The notes beneath the pieces were generated by a model. The model was not told where the DNA came from, did not search any database, and worked only from the letters and a program-made list of their open reading frames with translations. Positions 19,362-27,756 of a stretch of DNA of 45,901 nt are shown in pieces. The translations under genes were made by a program, and so were the position numbers. Source of the DNA: an uncultured Devosia sp. (GTDB lineage Bacteria; Pseudomonadota; Alphaproteobacteria; Rhizobiales; Devosiaceae); assembly GCF_946479885.1 (NCBI RefSeq), contig NZ_CAMLHM010000031.1:1-45901 (forward strand), in the 5' to 3' direction. Position 1 is the first letter of the stretch. Every line of letters starts with the position of its first letter.

Positions 19362-20237
19362 TCAGAGAATGATGAAAGGTTCGGGCTGGCCGACAATGTC
19401 GACCGTAATGGCGAAAAGGCTGCCGGCGTGCTTTTCGGCGGCCAGTTGCTCGGCACTCAAATTCTTGGCTGCGGTGGTGATGAACAGCGTCTTGAGGTCG
19501 GGCCCGCCAAAGGCGGGGCACGTAACCTGGCTTACGGGCACTTCAATGATGCGATCGATCGAGCCATCGGGGGCATGCCGAACCACGCAGGAGCCGCCCC
19601 ATTTGGCGTTCCACAGGTAGCCCTGGCTGTCGACCACAGCCCCGTCGGGGTAGCCGCGACCGTCGGAGACGTCGGCAAACAGCGTCCACTCGCCGACGGG
19701 CAGGCCGGTGGTCGGATCGGTCGCCACCTGCATGATTTTCTTGGTCGGCGTGTCGCTCCAATAGGCGATGCGGCCGTCGGGCGAAAAACAGGTTGCATTG
19801 GGAATCTTGACGCTCGACTTGATCGTGGTCAGGGCTCCGGCGCGGTAATGATAGACCGCGCCACCCGGCTCGTCCTCGGCCCGCGTCATGGTCCCGATCC
19901 AGAACCCGCCAGACGGATGGACCCGGCTGTCATTGGTCCGCGTCAGTGGATTGTCGGCCTCGATCTCGTTGATGCGGTTCATGCCGCCGGTCGCCAGGTC
20001 GAACTCCTTGAGGCCGGTATCGGTGGCGAGGACCAGCGTGTGGTCGTCGACGACGGCGGCAGCGGCCACGGTTTCGTTGAACAGCCAGCTGTCGGCGATT
20101 TCGCCGGCCGCGGTTACGGCGAACAGGGTCTGTTCGTTGATGTCAAAGAAGAATAGTTGCTGGCGGCCGGCATGCCAGATCGGGCCTTCGCCCAGTTGGC
20201 ACTGACAATCGAGCAGAAGTCGTGCGGTCTGGCTCAT
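19362..20237 (-). CDS. SMP-30/gluconolactonase family sugar lactonase
   Basis: This 291-residue six-bladed propeller belongs to the SMP-30/LRE family of calcium- or zinc-dependent sugar lactonases. The metal ligands appear in order: Glu17 in QLGEGPIW, the Asn of KIPNATCFSPDG, and the Asp of YPDGAVVDSQG. The substrate loop NDSRVHPSGGFWIGTM is also present. In this context it probably opens galactono-lactone to galactonate; L-arabinono-lactone is an alternative. Start overlaps the aldolase stop in ATGA, so the two are translationally coupled. Confidence 0.88.
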   Translation of the reverse strand: MSQTARLLLDCQCQLGEGPIWHAGRQQLFFFDINEQTLFAVTAAGEIADSWLFNETVAAAAVVDDHTLVLATDTGLKEFDLATGGMNRINEIEADNPLTRTNDSRVHPSGGFWIGTMTRAEDEPGGAVYHYRAGALTTIKSSVKIPNATCFSPDGRIAYWSDTPTKKIMQVATDPTTGLPVGEWTLFADVSDGRGYPDGAVVDSQGYLWNAKWGGSCVVRHAPDGSIDRIIEVPVSQVTCPAFGGPDLKTLFITTAAKNLSAEQLAAEKHAGSLFAITVDIVGQPEPFIIL

Positions 20238-20845
20238 GCGGGATTCCCCGCGTCATAGGCTGCCACCGCGGTGGCAGCGCGCGCAGCGACGTCGGCGGCA
20301 TTCATGCCGGGCTTATAGATGTAGGTGCCCAGGCCAAATCCGGTGCAGCCGGCGGCGAAATACTCGCTGAAATTGTCCGGGTTGGCGCCACCGACGGCAT
20401 AGACCGGAATTTCGGGCGGCAGCACGGCCTTCATGGCCTTGATGCCCTTGGGGCCGAGCACCTCGGCCGGGAAGAACTTGAGGCCCGTGGCGCCGGCCTT
20501 GATCGCGCGGAACGCGTCCGTCGGCGTAAAGACGCCGGGATAGGACAGCATCTGCAACCGCACGGTCTCCTCGATCACCTGCTTGTTGGTGTCGGGCGAG
20601 ACAATGAACGTGCCGCCGGCGTCCGAAACGGCCCAGACATGCTTCCTGCTGAGCACCGTGCCGGCGCCAATGGCTGCTTCGTCGCCCAGCGTGTTGGAGG
20701 CCAGCGCGATTGATGTCAGCGCGTCGGGTGAATTGAGCGGCACTTCGATCATGGTGATGCCGGCCGAAATGAGCGCCTTGCAGACGTCCACGGTTTCGGA
20801 GGGCGTGATGCCGCGCAGGATGGCAATGATGTGGCGATGTTCCAT
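20234..20845 (-). CDS. dgoA: 2-dehydro-3-deoxy-6-phosphogalactonate aldolase
   Basis: KDPGal aldolase (203 residues) splits 2-keto-3-deoxy-6-phosphogalactonate into pyruvate and glyceraldehyde 3-phosphate. It has the KDPG/KDPGal class I aldolase fold: the start MEHRHIIAILRG, Glu34 in MIEVPLNSP, the GAGTVL phosphate loop region, and the Schiff-base Lys123 in GATGLKFFPAE. The pattern after it (GIKAMKAVLP, VYAVGGANPDN) is nearer to DgoA than to Eda. The ATG at 20845 has GGAG 9 nt upstream; a TTG at 20872 would overlap dgoK and is less likely. KDPG activity is possible as a side reaction. Confidence 0.9.
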   Translation of the reverse strand: MEHRHIIAILRGITPSETVDVCKALISAGITMIEVPLNSPDALTSIALASNTLGDEAAIGAGTVLSRKHVWAVSDAGGTFIVSPDTNKQVIEETVRLQMLSYPGVFTPTDAFRAIKAGATGLKFFPAEVLGPKGIKAMKAVLPPEIPVYAVGGANPDNFSEYFAAGCTGFGLGTYIYKPGMNAADVAARAATAVAAYDAGNPA

Positions 20846-20861
20846 CGATCTGAACTCCAGG

Positions 20862-21785
20862 CTAAGCGGCAAAGCTGCGCGCGGCCTTGAGGCCGGCGAG
20901 CACGATTTCGGTAGCGTCCCTGGGCTCTCCCCGGGCGCCGATCATGGAGAGCACCTGCGCATAGAGCGCGCAGAGCGCGGGCGAACCGATCAGTGGCACG
21001 GCCTGCGTGCCGATCAGATGACGGTTGCTGCTGATCTCTGTGCCAACAAGCAGCCCCGACAGGTAACCGGCGCACCAGTCCGGCTGACGGCCGGACAGCA
21101 GCGAGCCGGCCCGCACCTGGAACAACGTGCCGAGCAGCTGCTCGGGGTGCTCAAGGCCCGCCGCGGCACCGGCGGCAAAGCCGTCGGCGCGGCCCGGCCC
21201 GTCAATGTCGCCGTTCATTGAGTGGCGCAGCACCGAATGGGTGCGCAGCACTTCAAAGATCTCGCCCGTCATCGCCGTTGAGAAACGCTCGATGCGGGTG
21301 CCGGACAGCTGCGCCCATTTCGAGTGGGTACCGGGCATGCAGACGATACCGGAAAAGCCTGGCGTCAGCGCCGTCAGGCCCAGCAACTGGGTTTCCTCGC
21401 CGCGCATCACGTTGTCGGCGCCGGCTTTCTGGCACACCCCGGGAAGAATGGCCGCCGCAATGCGTCCGCCAGGCATGGCGGGCCGCACCGCACCGTCAAG
21501 CAGGCCGCGCAGATCGGTCGGCGCTTCGAGATAGGGCGCCTCGAGCCAACCCTGGCGCGCACCCGCCATGCCGCAGATCAGCACGTCGAGCGGGGCGCCG
21601 GTGTTGGCAGCCACGACACCGTCCAGCAATTCGGCCAGCGCGCCGGGGAATTCCTCGCGCGTCAGCTTGCCCATGCCCTTGGGCGAGCTCTTTTCGAATG
21701 CCACGGCGCCACCGGGGCCAATGCCCCAGGCACGAAGGTTGGAAGTGCCCCAGTCGACGGCAACCCAGTCTACGATCTCAGTCAA
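20862..21785 (-). CDS. dgoK: 2-dehydro-3-deoxygalactonokinase
   Basis: DgoK (307 residues) phosphorylates 2-keto-3-deoxygalactonate at C6. Family blocks are the N-terminal VDWGTSNLRAW phosphate-binding segment, CGMAGARQGW, MRGEETQLLG and MPGTHSKWA. It starts with TTG at 21785, supported by GTGAGGAA at 21791-21798 on this strand and by the family N-terminus. It is the first gene of the four-gene minus-strand operon and is separated from dgoA by 16 bp. The presence of both kinase and aldolase is the strongest evidence that this locus degrades galactonate rather than gluconate. Confidence 0.93.
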   Translation of the reverse strand: MTEIVDWVAVDWGTSNLRAWGIGPGGAVAFEKSSPKGMGKLTREEFPGALAELLDGVVAANTGAPLDVLICGMAGARQGWLEAPYLEAPTDLRGLLDGAVRPAMPGGRIAAAILPGVCQKAGADNVMRGEETQLLGLTALTPGFSGIVCMPGTHSKWAQLSGTRIERFSTAMTGEIFEVLRTHSVLRHSMNGDIDGPGRADGFAAGAAAGLEHPEQLLGTLFQVRAGSLLSGRQPDWCAGYLSGLLVGTEISSNRHLIGTQAVPLIGSPALCALYAQVLSMIGARGEPRDATEIVLAGLKAARSFAA

Positions 21786-22057
21786 TGATATTCCTCACCG
21801 CGGCAGGCTCGACGCGGCGCGACCCTAATGGCTGGTGCCCGTTTCAGCCAGTCCGAATTTGCGTCGCAGAGCACTCCGATTGGCGGATTCGGTCCCCTCG
21901 TTTGGTAAGATTTTCAGGGCGTGGGGGAATATCGGAAGGCCCGATTCTCATTTGTATGATTTTTTCCTCGGAATCGGGTTCACTCTGGCGTAAGCCATGT
22001 TAGAACCGCTCCAAACGTGGGCCCTGTTTGCGCCCTCGGATCCAAGAGGAACATGAC
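21786..22057 (+). promoter_or_regulatory. Divergent control region of the galactonate genes
   Basis: This 272-bp gap separates dgoK (leftward) from the dehydratase (rightward). A perfect inverted repeat CCCGATTC (21940-21947) / GAATCGGG (21971-21978) with 23 bp between arms is the best operator candidate. A weaker pair CCGAAT (21853-21858) / ATTCGG (21887-21892) lies closer to dgoK. TTCACT (21979-21984) and TAGAAC (22001-22006) are a possible but weak plus-strand promoter next to the first repeat. The dehydratase ribosome binding site AAGAGGA is at 22044-22050. No regulator gene adjoins. Confidence 0.5.
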
Positions 22058-23869
22058 ATGACTGCAGGCAATGGCCACGGCGAGGCGCCGAAAAAGCTGC
22101 GCTCGCGCGCCTGGTTCGATAACCCCGACAACCCCGACATGACGGCGCTCTATCTCGAGCGCTACATGAATTTCGGTGTGTCGCGCGAGGAGCTGCAGTC
22201 GGACAAGCCGATCATCGGCATTGCGCAGACCGGTTCGGATCTCAGCCCCTGCAATCGCCACCACATCGTGCTGGCCGAGCGCGTGCGCGAAGGCATCCGC
22301 GAAGCCGGCGGCATCGCCATCGAGTTCCCGGTGCACCCGATCCAGGAAACCGGCAAGCGCCCGACCGCCGGTCTCGACCGGAACCTGGCCTATCTGGGCC
22401 TGGTCGAAGTGCTCTACGGCTATCCGCTCGACGGCGTCGTGCTGACCATCGGCTGCGACAAGACCACCCCGGCCATGCTGATGGGCGCAGCGACGGTCAA
22501 CATTCCCGCCATAGCGCTCTCGGTTGGGCCGATGCTCAATGGCTGGCACAAGGGCGAGCGCACCGGTTCGGGCACCATCGTGTGGAAGGCTCGCCAGATG
22601 ATGGCGGCTGGCGAGATCGACTATGCCCAGTTCATTGAACTGGTGGCGTCGTCGGCGCCCTCCACCGGCTATTGCAACACCATGGGCACGGCGAGCACGA
22701 TGAACTCGCTGGCCGAGTCTCTCGGCATGCAGCTGCCCGGCTCGGCCGCCATCCCGGCGCCGTACCGCGACCGCCAGGAAATGGCCTATCGCACCGGCAA
22801 GCGCATCGTCGACATGGTGCACGAGGATCTCAAGCCCTCCGACATCCTGACCAAGGACAATTTCATCAACACCATCGTCGTCAATTCGGCGATCGGTGGC
22901 TCGACCAATGCCCCCATCCACATCCAGGCCATTGCCAAGCATATCGGCGTTGAGCTGGAACTGCAGGATTTCCAGACCTACGGCCATAAGGTGCCGCTGC
23001 TGGTGAACCTGCAGCCGGCCGGCGAATATCTGGGCGAGGACTATTACCATGCCGGCGGCGTGCCGGCCGTGGTCAACGAGCTGATGACCCAGGGCCTGAT
23101 CCGCGAGAACGCCCCAACCGTCAATGGCAAGACCATTGGCGAGAACTGCCGCAACACCACCATTCAGGATGACAAGGTCATCCGCCACTTCAACAACCCG
23201 CTCAAGACCGAAGCGGGCTTCCTGGTGCTGCGCGGCAACCTGTTCGACAACGCCATCATGAAGACATCAGTGATCTCGACCGAGTTCCGCGATCGCTACC
23301 TCAACAATCCGGCCAGCCCCGGCGCGTTCGAGGGCAAGGCGGTGGTGTTCGACGGCCCCGAGGACTACCACCACCGCATCGACGATCCGTCGCTCGAAAT
23401 CGACGAGAACACGCTGCTGTTCATGCGTGGCGCCGGCCCGATCGGCTATCCGGGTGCTGCCGAAGTCGTCAACATGCGGCCGCCGGCCTACCTGATCAAG
23501 AAGGGCGTCCATGCCCTGGCCTGTATCGGCGACGGTCGCCAGTCCGGCACATCGGGTTCGCCCTCGATCCTCAACGCTTCGCCGGAAGCAGCGGCAGGCG
23601 GCAACCTTGCCATCCTGCGCACGGGCGACCGCGTGCGGATCGATCTCAACAAGGGTCAGGCCAATATCCTGATCTCGGATGAAGAGATCGCCAAGCGCCG
23701 GGCTGACCTCGAATCGATGGGCGGCTACAAGTTCCCCAAGCACCAGACGCCATGGCAGGAAATCCAGCGTGGTATCGTCGGACAGCTCGGCGAAGGCGCC
23801 ATCCTCAAGCCGGCCGAGAAGTATCAGCGCATCGCCCAGACCAACGGCATTCCGCGCGACAACCACTGA
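22058..23869 (+). CDS. IlvD/Edd-family sugar-acid dehydratase (probable galactonate/arabinonate/xylonate dehydratase)
   Basis: This 603-residue Fe-S dehydratase removes water from a sugar acid to give a 2-keto-3-deoxy acid. The three cluster and active-site cysteines are Cys65 (SPCNRHH), Cys133 ([10 protein letters not shown]) and Cys206 ([10 protein letters not shown]). It closely follows the pattern of Caulobacter xylonate dehydratase and Rhizobium arabinonate dehydratase (start [24 protein letters not shown]) rather than IlvD or Edd proper. These enzymes accept several aldonates. With dgoK and dgoA opposite, D-galactonate is the likely substrate, replacing the unrelated DgoD. The start at 22058 is set by AAGAGGA; an in-frame TTG at 22028 is rejected. 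A strong terminator follows, so it is a single-gene unit. Confidence 0.9.
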   Translation: MTAGNGHGEAPKKLRSRAWFDNPDNPDMTALYLERYMNFGVSREELQSDKPIIGIAQTGSDLSPCNRHHIVLAERVREGIREAGGIAIEFPVHPIQETGKRPTAGLDRNLAYLGLVEVLYGYPLDGVVLTIGCDKTTPAMLMGAATVNIPAIALSVGPMLNGWHKGERTGSGTIVWKARQMMAAGEIDYAQFIELVASSAPSTGYCNTMGTASTMNSLAESLGMQLPGSAAIPAPYRDRQEMAYRTGKRIVDMVHEDLKPSDILTKDNFINTIVVNSAIGGSTNAPIHIQAIAKHIGVELELQDFQTYGHKVPLLVNLQPAGEYLGEDYYHAGGVPAVVNELMTQGLIRENAPTVNGKTIGENCRNTTIQDDKVIRHFNNPLKTEAGFLVLRGNLFDNAIMKTSVISTEFRDRYLNNPASPGAFEGKAVVFDGPEDYHHRIDDPSLEIDENTLLFMRGAGPIGYPGAAEVVNMRPPAYLIKKGVHALACIGDGRQSGTSGSPSILNASPEAAAGGNLAILRTGDRVRIDLNKGQANILISDEEIAKRRADLESMGGYKFPKHQTPWQEIQRGIVGQLGEGAILKPAEKYQRIAQTNGIPRDNH

Positions 23870-23885
23870 TCGCAATAGCGACGTG

Positions 23886-23922
23886 AAAGGGCCCGCACCT
23901 GAGTGCGGGCCCTTTGCTTTTT
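23886..23922 (+). terminator. Rho-independent terminator of the dehydratase gene
   Basis: AAAGGGCCCGCAC (23886-23898), a CTGA loop and GTGCGGGCCCTTT (23903-23915) form a perfect 13-bp stem followed by GCTTTTTC. It lies 17 bp after the stop codon and is the clearest terminator in this half of the window. Confidence 0.9.
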
Positions 23923-23980
23923 CTGGCGATGGCGCGGGGACCTGCTAGGCTGCTCGGGTGCAGTTTGGGGAGCGCGCGCA

Positions 23981-24190
23981 ATGCCGGGCAATTTGGGGCG
24001 ACCGCTATCGGAAATGGTGACGATTGCCCTGGTGGTGGTTGGCGCCAGCGCTGGAGTGATCTTCGCGGTGGGTAGCAATTTTGTGCTGGGTCTCATCGTG
24101 GTCGCGCTGGGCGCGGCCATCGGGCTGCTGATCGGCCGGCTCCTCGCACCGGCAATCGACAGGCGCCAAACAAAAAGGCCACCGCGATGA
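23981..24190 (+). CDS. Small two-helix membrane protein, unknown function
   Basis: This predicted 69-residue protein has two hydrophobic segments (about 13-33 and 35-58) joined by a short GSN turn and a basic C-terminus (RRQTKRPPR), so both ends probably face the cytoplasm. GGGGAG lies about 8 nt before the ATG. I do not recognise a family. The last codons overlap the terminator of the convergent cold-shock gene. Its reality rests on the hydrophobic pattern and ribosome binding site alone. Confidence 0.5.
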   Translation: MPGNLGRPLSEMVTIALVVVGASAGVIFAVGSNFVLGLIVVALGAAIGLLIGRLLAPAIDRRQTKRPPR

Positions 24191-24201
24191 TCGCAGTGGC
24201 C
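24172..24201 (-). terminator. Rho-independent terminator of the cold-shock gene
   Basis: Read on the minus strand, GGCCAC (24201-24196) and GTGGCC (24182-24177) enclose a further short GCG/CGC pairing, and the stem is followed by TTTTTG. It lies 45 bp after the cold-shock stop and shares bases with the 3' end of the convergent small membrane-protein gene. Confidence 0.75.
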
Positions 24202-24246
24202 TCTCGTGAGCAGCGCCGAAGCGCGCTCGCCTTGCAGTAGCAGAAA

Positions 24247-24459
24247 CTAGAGCAGGGTCAGGTTGGTCGCCGATTCCTTGCCGTCACGGCCGGTCTCGAG
24301 CTCGTAGGTCACCTTGTCGTTCTCGTAGAGGCCCTGGAGGCCCGAACGCTGAACGGCGGAGATGTGGACGAAGGCATCCTTGCCGCCGTTTTCAGGCGAA
24401 ATGAAGCCGAAGCCCTTGGTGGTGTTGAAGAATTTCACGGTGCCGGTGATGAGGGCCAT
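24247..24459 (-). CDS. Cold-shock domain protein (CspA family)
   Basis: This 70-residue single cold-shock domain protein binds single-stranded RNA or DNA and acts as an RNA chaperone. The RNA-binding motifs are both present: RNP1 in KGFGFISP and RNP2 in DAFVHIS. It starts at MALITGTVKFFN with AAAAGGAA upstream; earlier in-frame starts up to 24510 have no family similarity. It is monocistronic, with a terminator at 24172-24201. Whether it is cold-induced cannot be told from sequence. Confidence 0.95.
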   Translation of the reverse strand: MALITGTVKFFNTTKGFGFISPENGGKDAFVHISAVQRSGLQGLYENDKVTYELETGRDGKESATNLTLL

Positions 24460-24888
24460 GATAGGTTCCTTTTGCTCGTAACGAGCGGTTATCCGATGGC
24501 AACATGCCAAAGGGACATAACGTTCGCATGGTCGAGAAGGAGCCGCGGACCGGGATTGCCGGCGTCAGGCAGCCGACTTAGGCTGAAAACGTATGCCCCT
24601 ATGTGGCATGGAACGGGTCATTCTGCAAGATGGCAGCCAGTAAGAGTTTGCAGATACTGCACTTTGCCTTTCTGGCAGCCTTCCATCGCCTAGAAAAACC
24701 AGTTCCTTTCGGCTCTCAGCGGTCTCGTTCAAACCATGCGAGCGTCCCCCGCCAGAGCAGGCTGGGAACGCTAAATTCGAGGCGGTGTGGAAGGGCAGGT
24801 GCCACACGATCGCGATCGGCAAAGGCCGTTTTGGCAGATCGGCCACCTGCCATCAACGACAGCGTCAGTTCATGGCAGCCGGCGTCGT
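24460..24888. other. 429-bp stretch without a recognisable gene
   Basis: This gap lies between the cold-shock start and the stop of the small secreted-protein gene. Next to the cold-shock ribosome binding site is a 13-bp palindrome GCTCGT-A-ACGAGC (24474-24486), which could fold in the 5' untranslated RNA. A minus-strand frame at 24565-24846 is open but has no ribosome binding site, no hydrophobic or family pattern and many rare-looking codons; I do not call it. No clear promoter hexamers were found. Confidence 0.5.
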
Positions 24889-25260
24889 TCAGCCGGAGGT
24901 ATCCCTGGCCGCGCTTGGCCGTGCAAAGGCTGCACCATCGCTGCCGATGGTCACCCAGCGGCCGCTGACGTCGCATTGCAGCATCAGCGTATCGTTGTTT
25001 CGGATGCCGACAACGGCGCCCACCGAGGACAATTCGCCCTCGAGCAGGCAGCCGATGACGGGTGCTCCGGCCTCCGCTTCCTGCCAGCCAGACCCTGCCT
25101 GGCAGACGGCCGCCGACTCGCCGGCATTGATGCCGGCGCCCGGCGAGAACGTCACGTCGCCCACCCAACAGCGGGTCTCCTTCACGCTTGCTTCCTGAGC
25201 AAGCGTCGGTGCCGCTGGCAGAGCCAGCAGGACCAGGGCCAGTAAGCGGGCGGCGCGCAT
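24889..25260 (-). CDS. Small secreted protein with two cysteine-framed repeats, coupled to lexA
   Basis: This 123-residue protein has a clear signal peptide (residues 1-22: MRAA, a leucine/alanine-rich core, then TLAQ). The mature part holds two similar units of about 35 residues. Unit 1 is CWVGDVTFSPGAG through CQAGSGW; unit 2 is CLLEGELSSVGAV through CDVSGRW. Each has a Cys at the start, S-x-GA in the middle and Cys followed by GxW at the end, which resembles DUF1496-type CW-x-G repeats. Each pair could form a disulfide in the periplasm. The ATG overlaps the lexA stop (TGATG), so it is probably cotranslated with lexA and SOS controlled. Function unknown. Confidence 0.75.
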   Translation of the reverse strand: MRAARLLALVLLALPAAPTLAQEASVKETRCWVGDVTFSPGAGINAGESAAVCQAGSGWQEAEAGAPVIGCLLEGELSSVGAVVGIRNNDTLMLQCDVSGRWVTIGSDGAAFARPSAARDTSG

Positions 25261-25973
25261 CAGTATTTCCGCAGCAGGCCGACGAGGCGGCCCTGAACCT
25301 TGACCCGGTCGGGCGGGAAGATGCGGGTCTCATAGGCCGGGTTGGCCGCTTCCAGCGCCACCGTATTGCCTTTGCGGCGCAGGCGCTTGAGCGTGGCTTC
25401 TTCATCGTCCACGAGAGCGACGATGATTTCGCCGGTCGAGGCCTGGTCCTGCTTCTTGATGAGCACGGTGTCGCCATCGAAAATGCCGGCATCGATCATC
25501 GAGTCGCCGCGCACTTCGAGCGCATAATGCTCGCCGGCGCCCAGCATTTCGGGCGGCACCATGATGGTGTGTGAATGGCTCTGGATCGCTTCGATCGGCG
25601 TACCGGCAGCGATACGACCCATGACCGGAATGGCGATGGGCCGCACATAGTCCTCGGCCGCTGAGATGCGCGATGGCGGCGAAGCCACCTTGCCCAGGTT
25701 GCCCTCGATGACCGATGGCTCGAAGCGCGCCTTGCGGCCGCCAAGCGAAGGGTTCATCGAATCGGGAAGCTTGACCACTTCCAGGGCCCGCGCCCGGTTG
25801 GGCAGGCGGCGGATGAAACCCCGTTCCTCGAGGGCGGTGATCAGCCGGTGGATGCCAGACTTGGACGCCAGATCGAGCGCATCCTTCATCTCATCGAATG
25901 ATGGCGGGATGCCGCTTTCCTTCATCCGTTCGTGGATGAACATCAGCAGCTCGTGTTGTTTGCGCGTCAGCAT
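25260..25973 (-). CDS. lexA: LexA repressor
   Basis: LexA (237 residues) represses SOS genes and is inactivated by RecA-stimulated self-cleavage. The N-terminal winged helix ([17 protein letters not shown], then [14 protein letters not shown]) binds DNA. The S24 peptidase domain has the cleavage site Ala123-Gly124 in IAAGTP, the catalytic Ser158 in [10 protein letters not shown], and Lys196 in EATLKRL. The length, longer than E. coli LexA (202), is usual for alphaproteobacteria because of the linker. Two operator boxes and a promoter lie directly upstream, and a small secreted-protein gene overlaps its stop. Confidence 0.98.
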   Translation of the reverse strand: MLTRKQHELLMFIHERMKESGIPPSFDEMKDALDLASKSGIHRLITALEERGFIRRLPNRARALEVVKLPDSMNPSLGGRKARFEPSVIEGNLGKVASPPSRISAAEDYVRPIAIPVMGRIAAGTPIEAIQSHSHTIMVPPEMLGAGEHYALEVRGDSMIDAGIFDGDTVLIKKQDQASTGEIIVALVDDEEATLKRLRRKGNTVALEAANPAYETRIFPPDRVKVQGRLVGLLRKY

Positions 25974-25995
25974 GGGCCCCTCGGGGAGAGAATCG

Positions 25996-26040
25996 GAACA
26001 TAGGCAGAACGACTATACGTGTTCCAGTTATGTTCCGCAA
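25996..26040 (-). promoter_or_regulatory. lexA: lexA promoter with two SOS boxes
   Basis: On the minus strand the -35 TTGCGG (26040-26035) and the -10 TATAGT (26017-26012) are separated by exactly 17 bp. Two alphaproteobacterial LexA boxes (GTTC-N7-GTTC in either orientation) flank it. One is in the spacer (26021-26035) and the other lies just downstream of the -10, at 25996-26010. Occupation of either would block RNA polymerase, giving tight autoregulation. The two boxes point in opposite directions and are 10 bp apart. Confidence 0.88.
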
Positions 26041-26080
26041 TATGCTTGCTGATGTGGCAGTCTTGCGCGTGGCTAGATTG

Positions 26081-27283
26081 TCAGAACGCGTCGATGGCCA
26101 GCGCTTCGACTATGGTTCCGGCCGGCTGTCCAGGATCATGTTCGGGCTGGATGATCAGCATATCGGCGTCGGCCAGGGACGAGGTGTGGCCGCTATCGGT
26201 CTGCGAGATCGGCAGCAGTTGTGGTCCGGCCGGCGTGTGCAGCAGCCGGGCGCGCATGAAGTGGCGGCGTGCCGTGTTCGGTGGCGTCGGGCCAGCCAGG
26301 GGCAGGCGCCAGGTCGGCGGTTCAGCTTGTCCGAGCCACCGGCGCAAAGCCGGCTTGATGAAGACGATGGCGGTCACCATCGCCGAGACCGGATTGCCAG
26401 GCAGGCCAAACACCAGCGTCTTGCCGCGTGTCCCGAACATAAGCGGCTTGCCCGGACGCATGTTGATCCGCCAGAAGTCGAGGGTGACGCCCAGTTCGAG
26501 CAGCAGCTCCTGGACGATATCGTGGTCCCCCACGCTGGCGCCGCCTGTGGTGACCAGGATGTCCGGTTCCCCGGCAAAGATGTCGACCAGCTTGTCCCGC
26601 AGCTGATCCCGGTCATCCCTGGCGATGCCGTGGTCCGTCACCGTTTCGGCGTACGGCGCAAGCAGGGGGCGGAGGCCAAAGCTGTTGGAGGCGACAATCT
26701 GGTCGGCACCCAGTGCCTGGCCGGGCAGCACGAGTTCGTCGCCGGTTGCCAGCAAGGCCAGGCGAGGGCGCCTCGCCACAGTGAGCATTGCGCAGTTGGC
26801 AGCCGCGGCGACAGCGAGCTGCATGGCCGTCAGGCGCGTGCCGGGCTCGACGAGCCTTTGGCCACGGGCAAAGTCGTTGCCCAGCGCTCTTACGCTGTGT
26901 CCCGGACGAGCCGGGGCGATGAACGAGACGTGGCCGTCTGCGGCCACTGCCTCCTCCTGCATGATGACAGTGTCGGCACCCGCGGGCACGGGCGCACCCG
27001 TGAAGATGCGGACGGCCTCGCCCGGTCCGACGATTCCTGAGAACCCGGCCCCGGCCTGCGCCATGCCGATAATCGCAAGCCGATGCCCCTCGACCACATC
27101 GGCCGCGCGCATAGCATAGCCGTCCATGGCGCTGGCATTGAATGGCGGCTGATCATGCGTGGCGATCACCGGCTCCAGCAGAACGCGGCCAGCGGCTTGG
27201 GCCAGCGGCACCTGCTCGGCCGCAGGCTCGGCGACGCGCTGCAGGATGGCGGCGATGGCATCATCGACCGGAAGCAGGCTCAT
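26081..27283 (-). CDS. moeA: Molybdopterin molybdenumtransferase
   Basis: MoeA (400 residues) inserts molybdate into adenylylated molybdopterin, the last step of molybdenum cofactor synthesis. Motifs include [12 protein letters not shown] near residue 60, the TGDELV block, [11 protein letters not shown], and [10 protein letters not shown] followed by [11 protein letters not shown]. The start at 27283 overlaps the moaC stop (ATGA); an in-frame start 16 codons upstream lies inside moaC and is less likely. It ends 107 bp before lexA, and the gap carries the lexA promoter. Confidence 0.95.
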   Translation of the reverse strand: MSLLPVDDAIAAILQRVAEPAAEQVPLAQAAGRVLLEPVIATHDQPPFNASAMDGYAMRAADVVEGHRLAIIGMAQAGAGFSGIVGPGEAVRIFTGAPVPAGADTVIMQEEAVAADGHVSFIAPARPGHSVRALGNDFARGQRLVEPGTRLTAMQLAVAAAANCAMLTVARRPRLALLATGDELVLPGQALGADQIVASNSFGLRPLLAPYAETVTDHGIARDDRDQLRDKLVDIFAGEPDILVTTGGASVGDHDIVQELLLELGVTLDFWRINMRPGKPLMFGTRGKTLVFGLPGNPVSAMVTAIVFIKPALRRWLGQAEPPTWRLPLAGPTPPNTARRHFMRARLLHTPAGPQLLPISQTDSGHTSSLADADMLIIQPEHDPGQPAGTIVEALAIDAF

Positions 27284-27756
27284 GAGCGGATGAAGTCGCC
27301 CGATTTGCCGCCGGATTTTTCCAGCAGGCACAGGTCGGTGACCACCATGCCCCGATCGATCGCCTTGGCCATGTCGTAGAGTGTCAAGGCAGCGGTCGAT
27401 GCCGCCACCAGCGCTTCCATTTCGACGCCGGTCTGGCCGGTGGTCTCGGCCGTGGCGTGGATGAGAATTGCGGTATCGCCGTCGGCCTCGATGTCGACGC
27501 TCACCTTGGTCAGCGGAATCGGATGGCAGAGCGGGATCAGGTCGGCTGTCTTCTTGGCGGCCATGATGCCGGCAATGCGGGCCACCGCCAGGGCGTCGCC
27601 TTTCTTGAGCCCGCCACCCATGATGGTGGTGATCGTCTCCGCCTGCGCGACAACACGGGCCTGCGCCACGGCGCGCCGACGGGTAACCGATTTGTCACCA
27701 ATATCGACAATATGCGCCTCGCCCTTGGCGTTGAGGTGGGTGAGGCCCGGGGCCAT
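27280..27756 (-). CDS. moaC: Cyclic pyranopterin monophosphate synthase
   Basis: MoaC (158 residues) converts the cyclic GTP intermediate made by MoaA into cyclic pyranopterin monophosphate. It has the family blocks [34 protein letters not shown] and [10 protein letters not shown]. It overlaps both neighbours (TGATG with trpC, ATGA with moeA), so the trp and moa/moe genes form one transcript. Association of moaC-moeA with trpC is a standing alphaproteobacterial arrangement. Confidence 0.97.
   Translation of the reverse strand: MAPGLTHLNAKGEAHIVDIGDKSVTRRRAVAQARVVAQAETITTIMGGGLKKGDALAVARIAGIMAAKKTADLIPLCHPIPLTKVSVDIEADGDTAILIHATAETTGQTGVEMEALVAASTAALTLYDMAKAIDRGMVVTDLCLLEKSGGKSGDFIRS

Noticed and set aside
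24565..24846. Possible 93-residue gene before the cold-shock gene
   Set aside because: No ribosome binding site, no hydrophobic or conserved pattern, and an overlapping plus-strand frame of equal quality.
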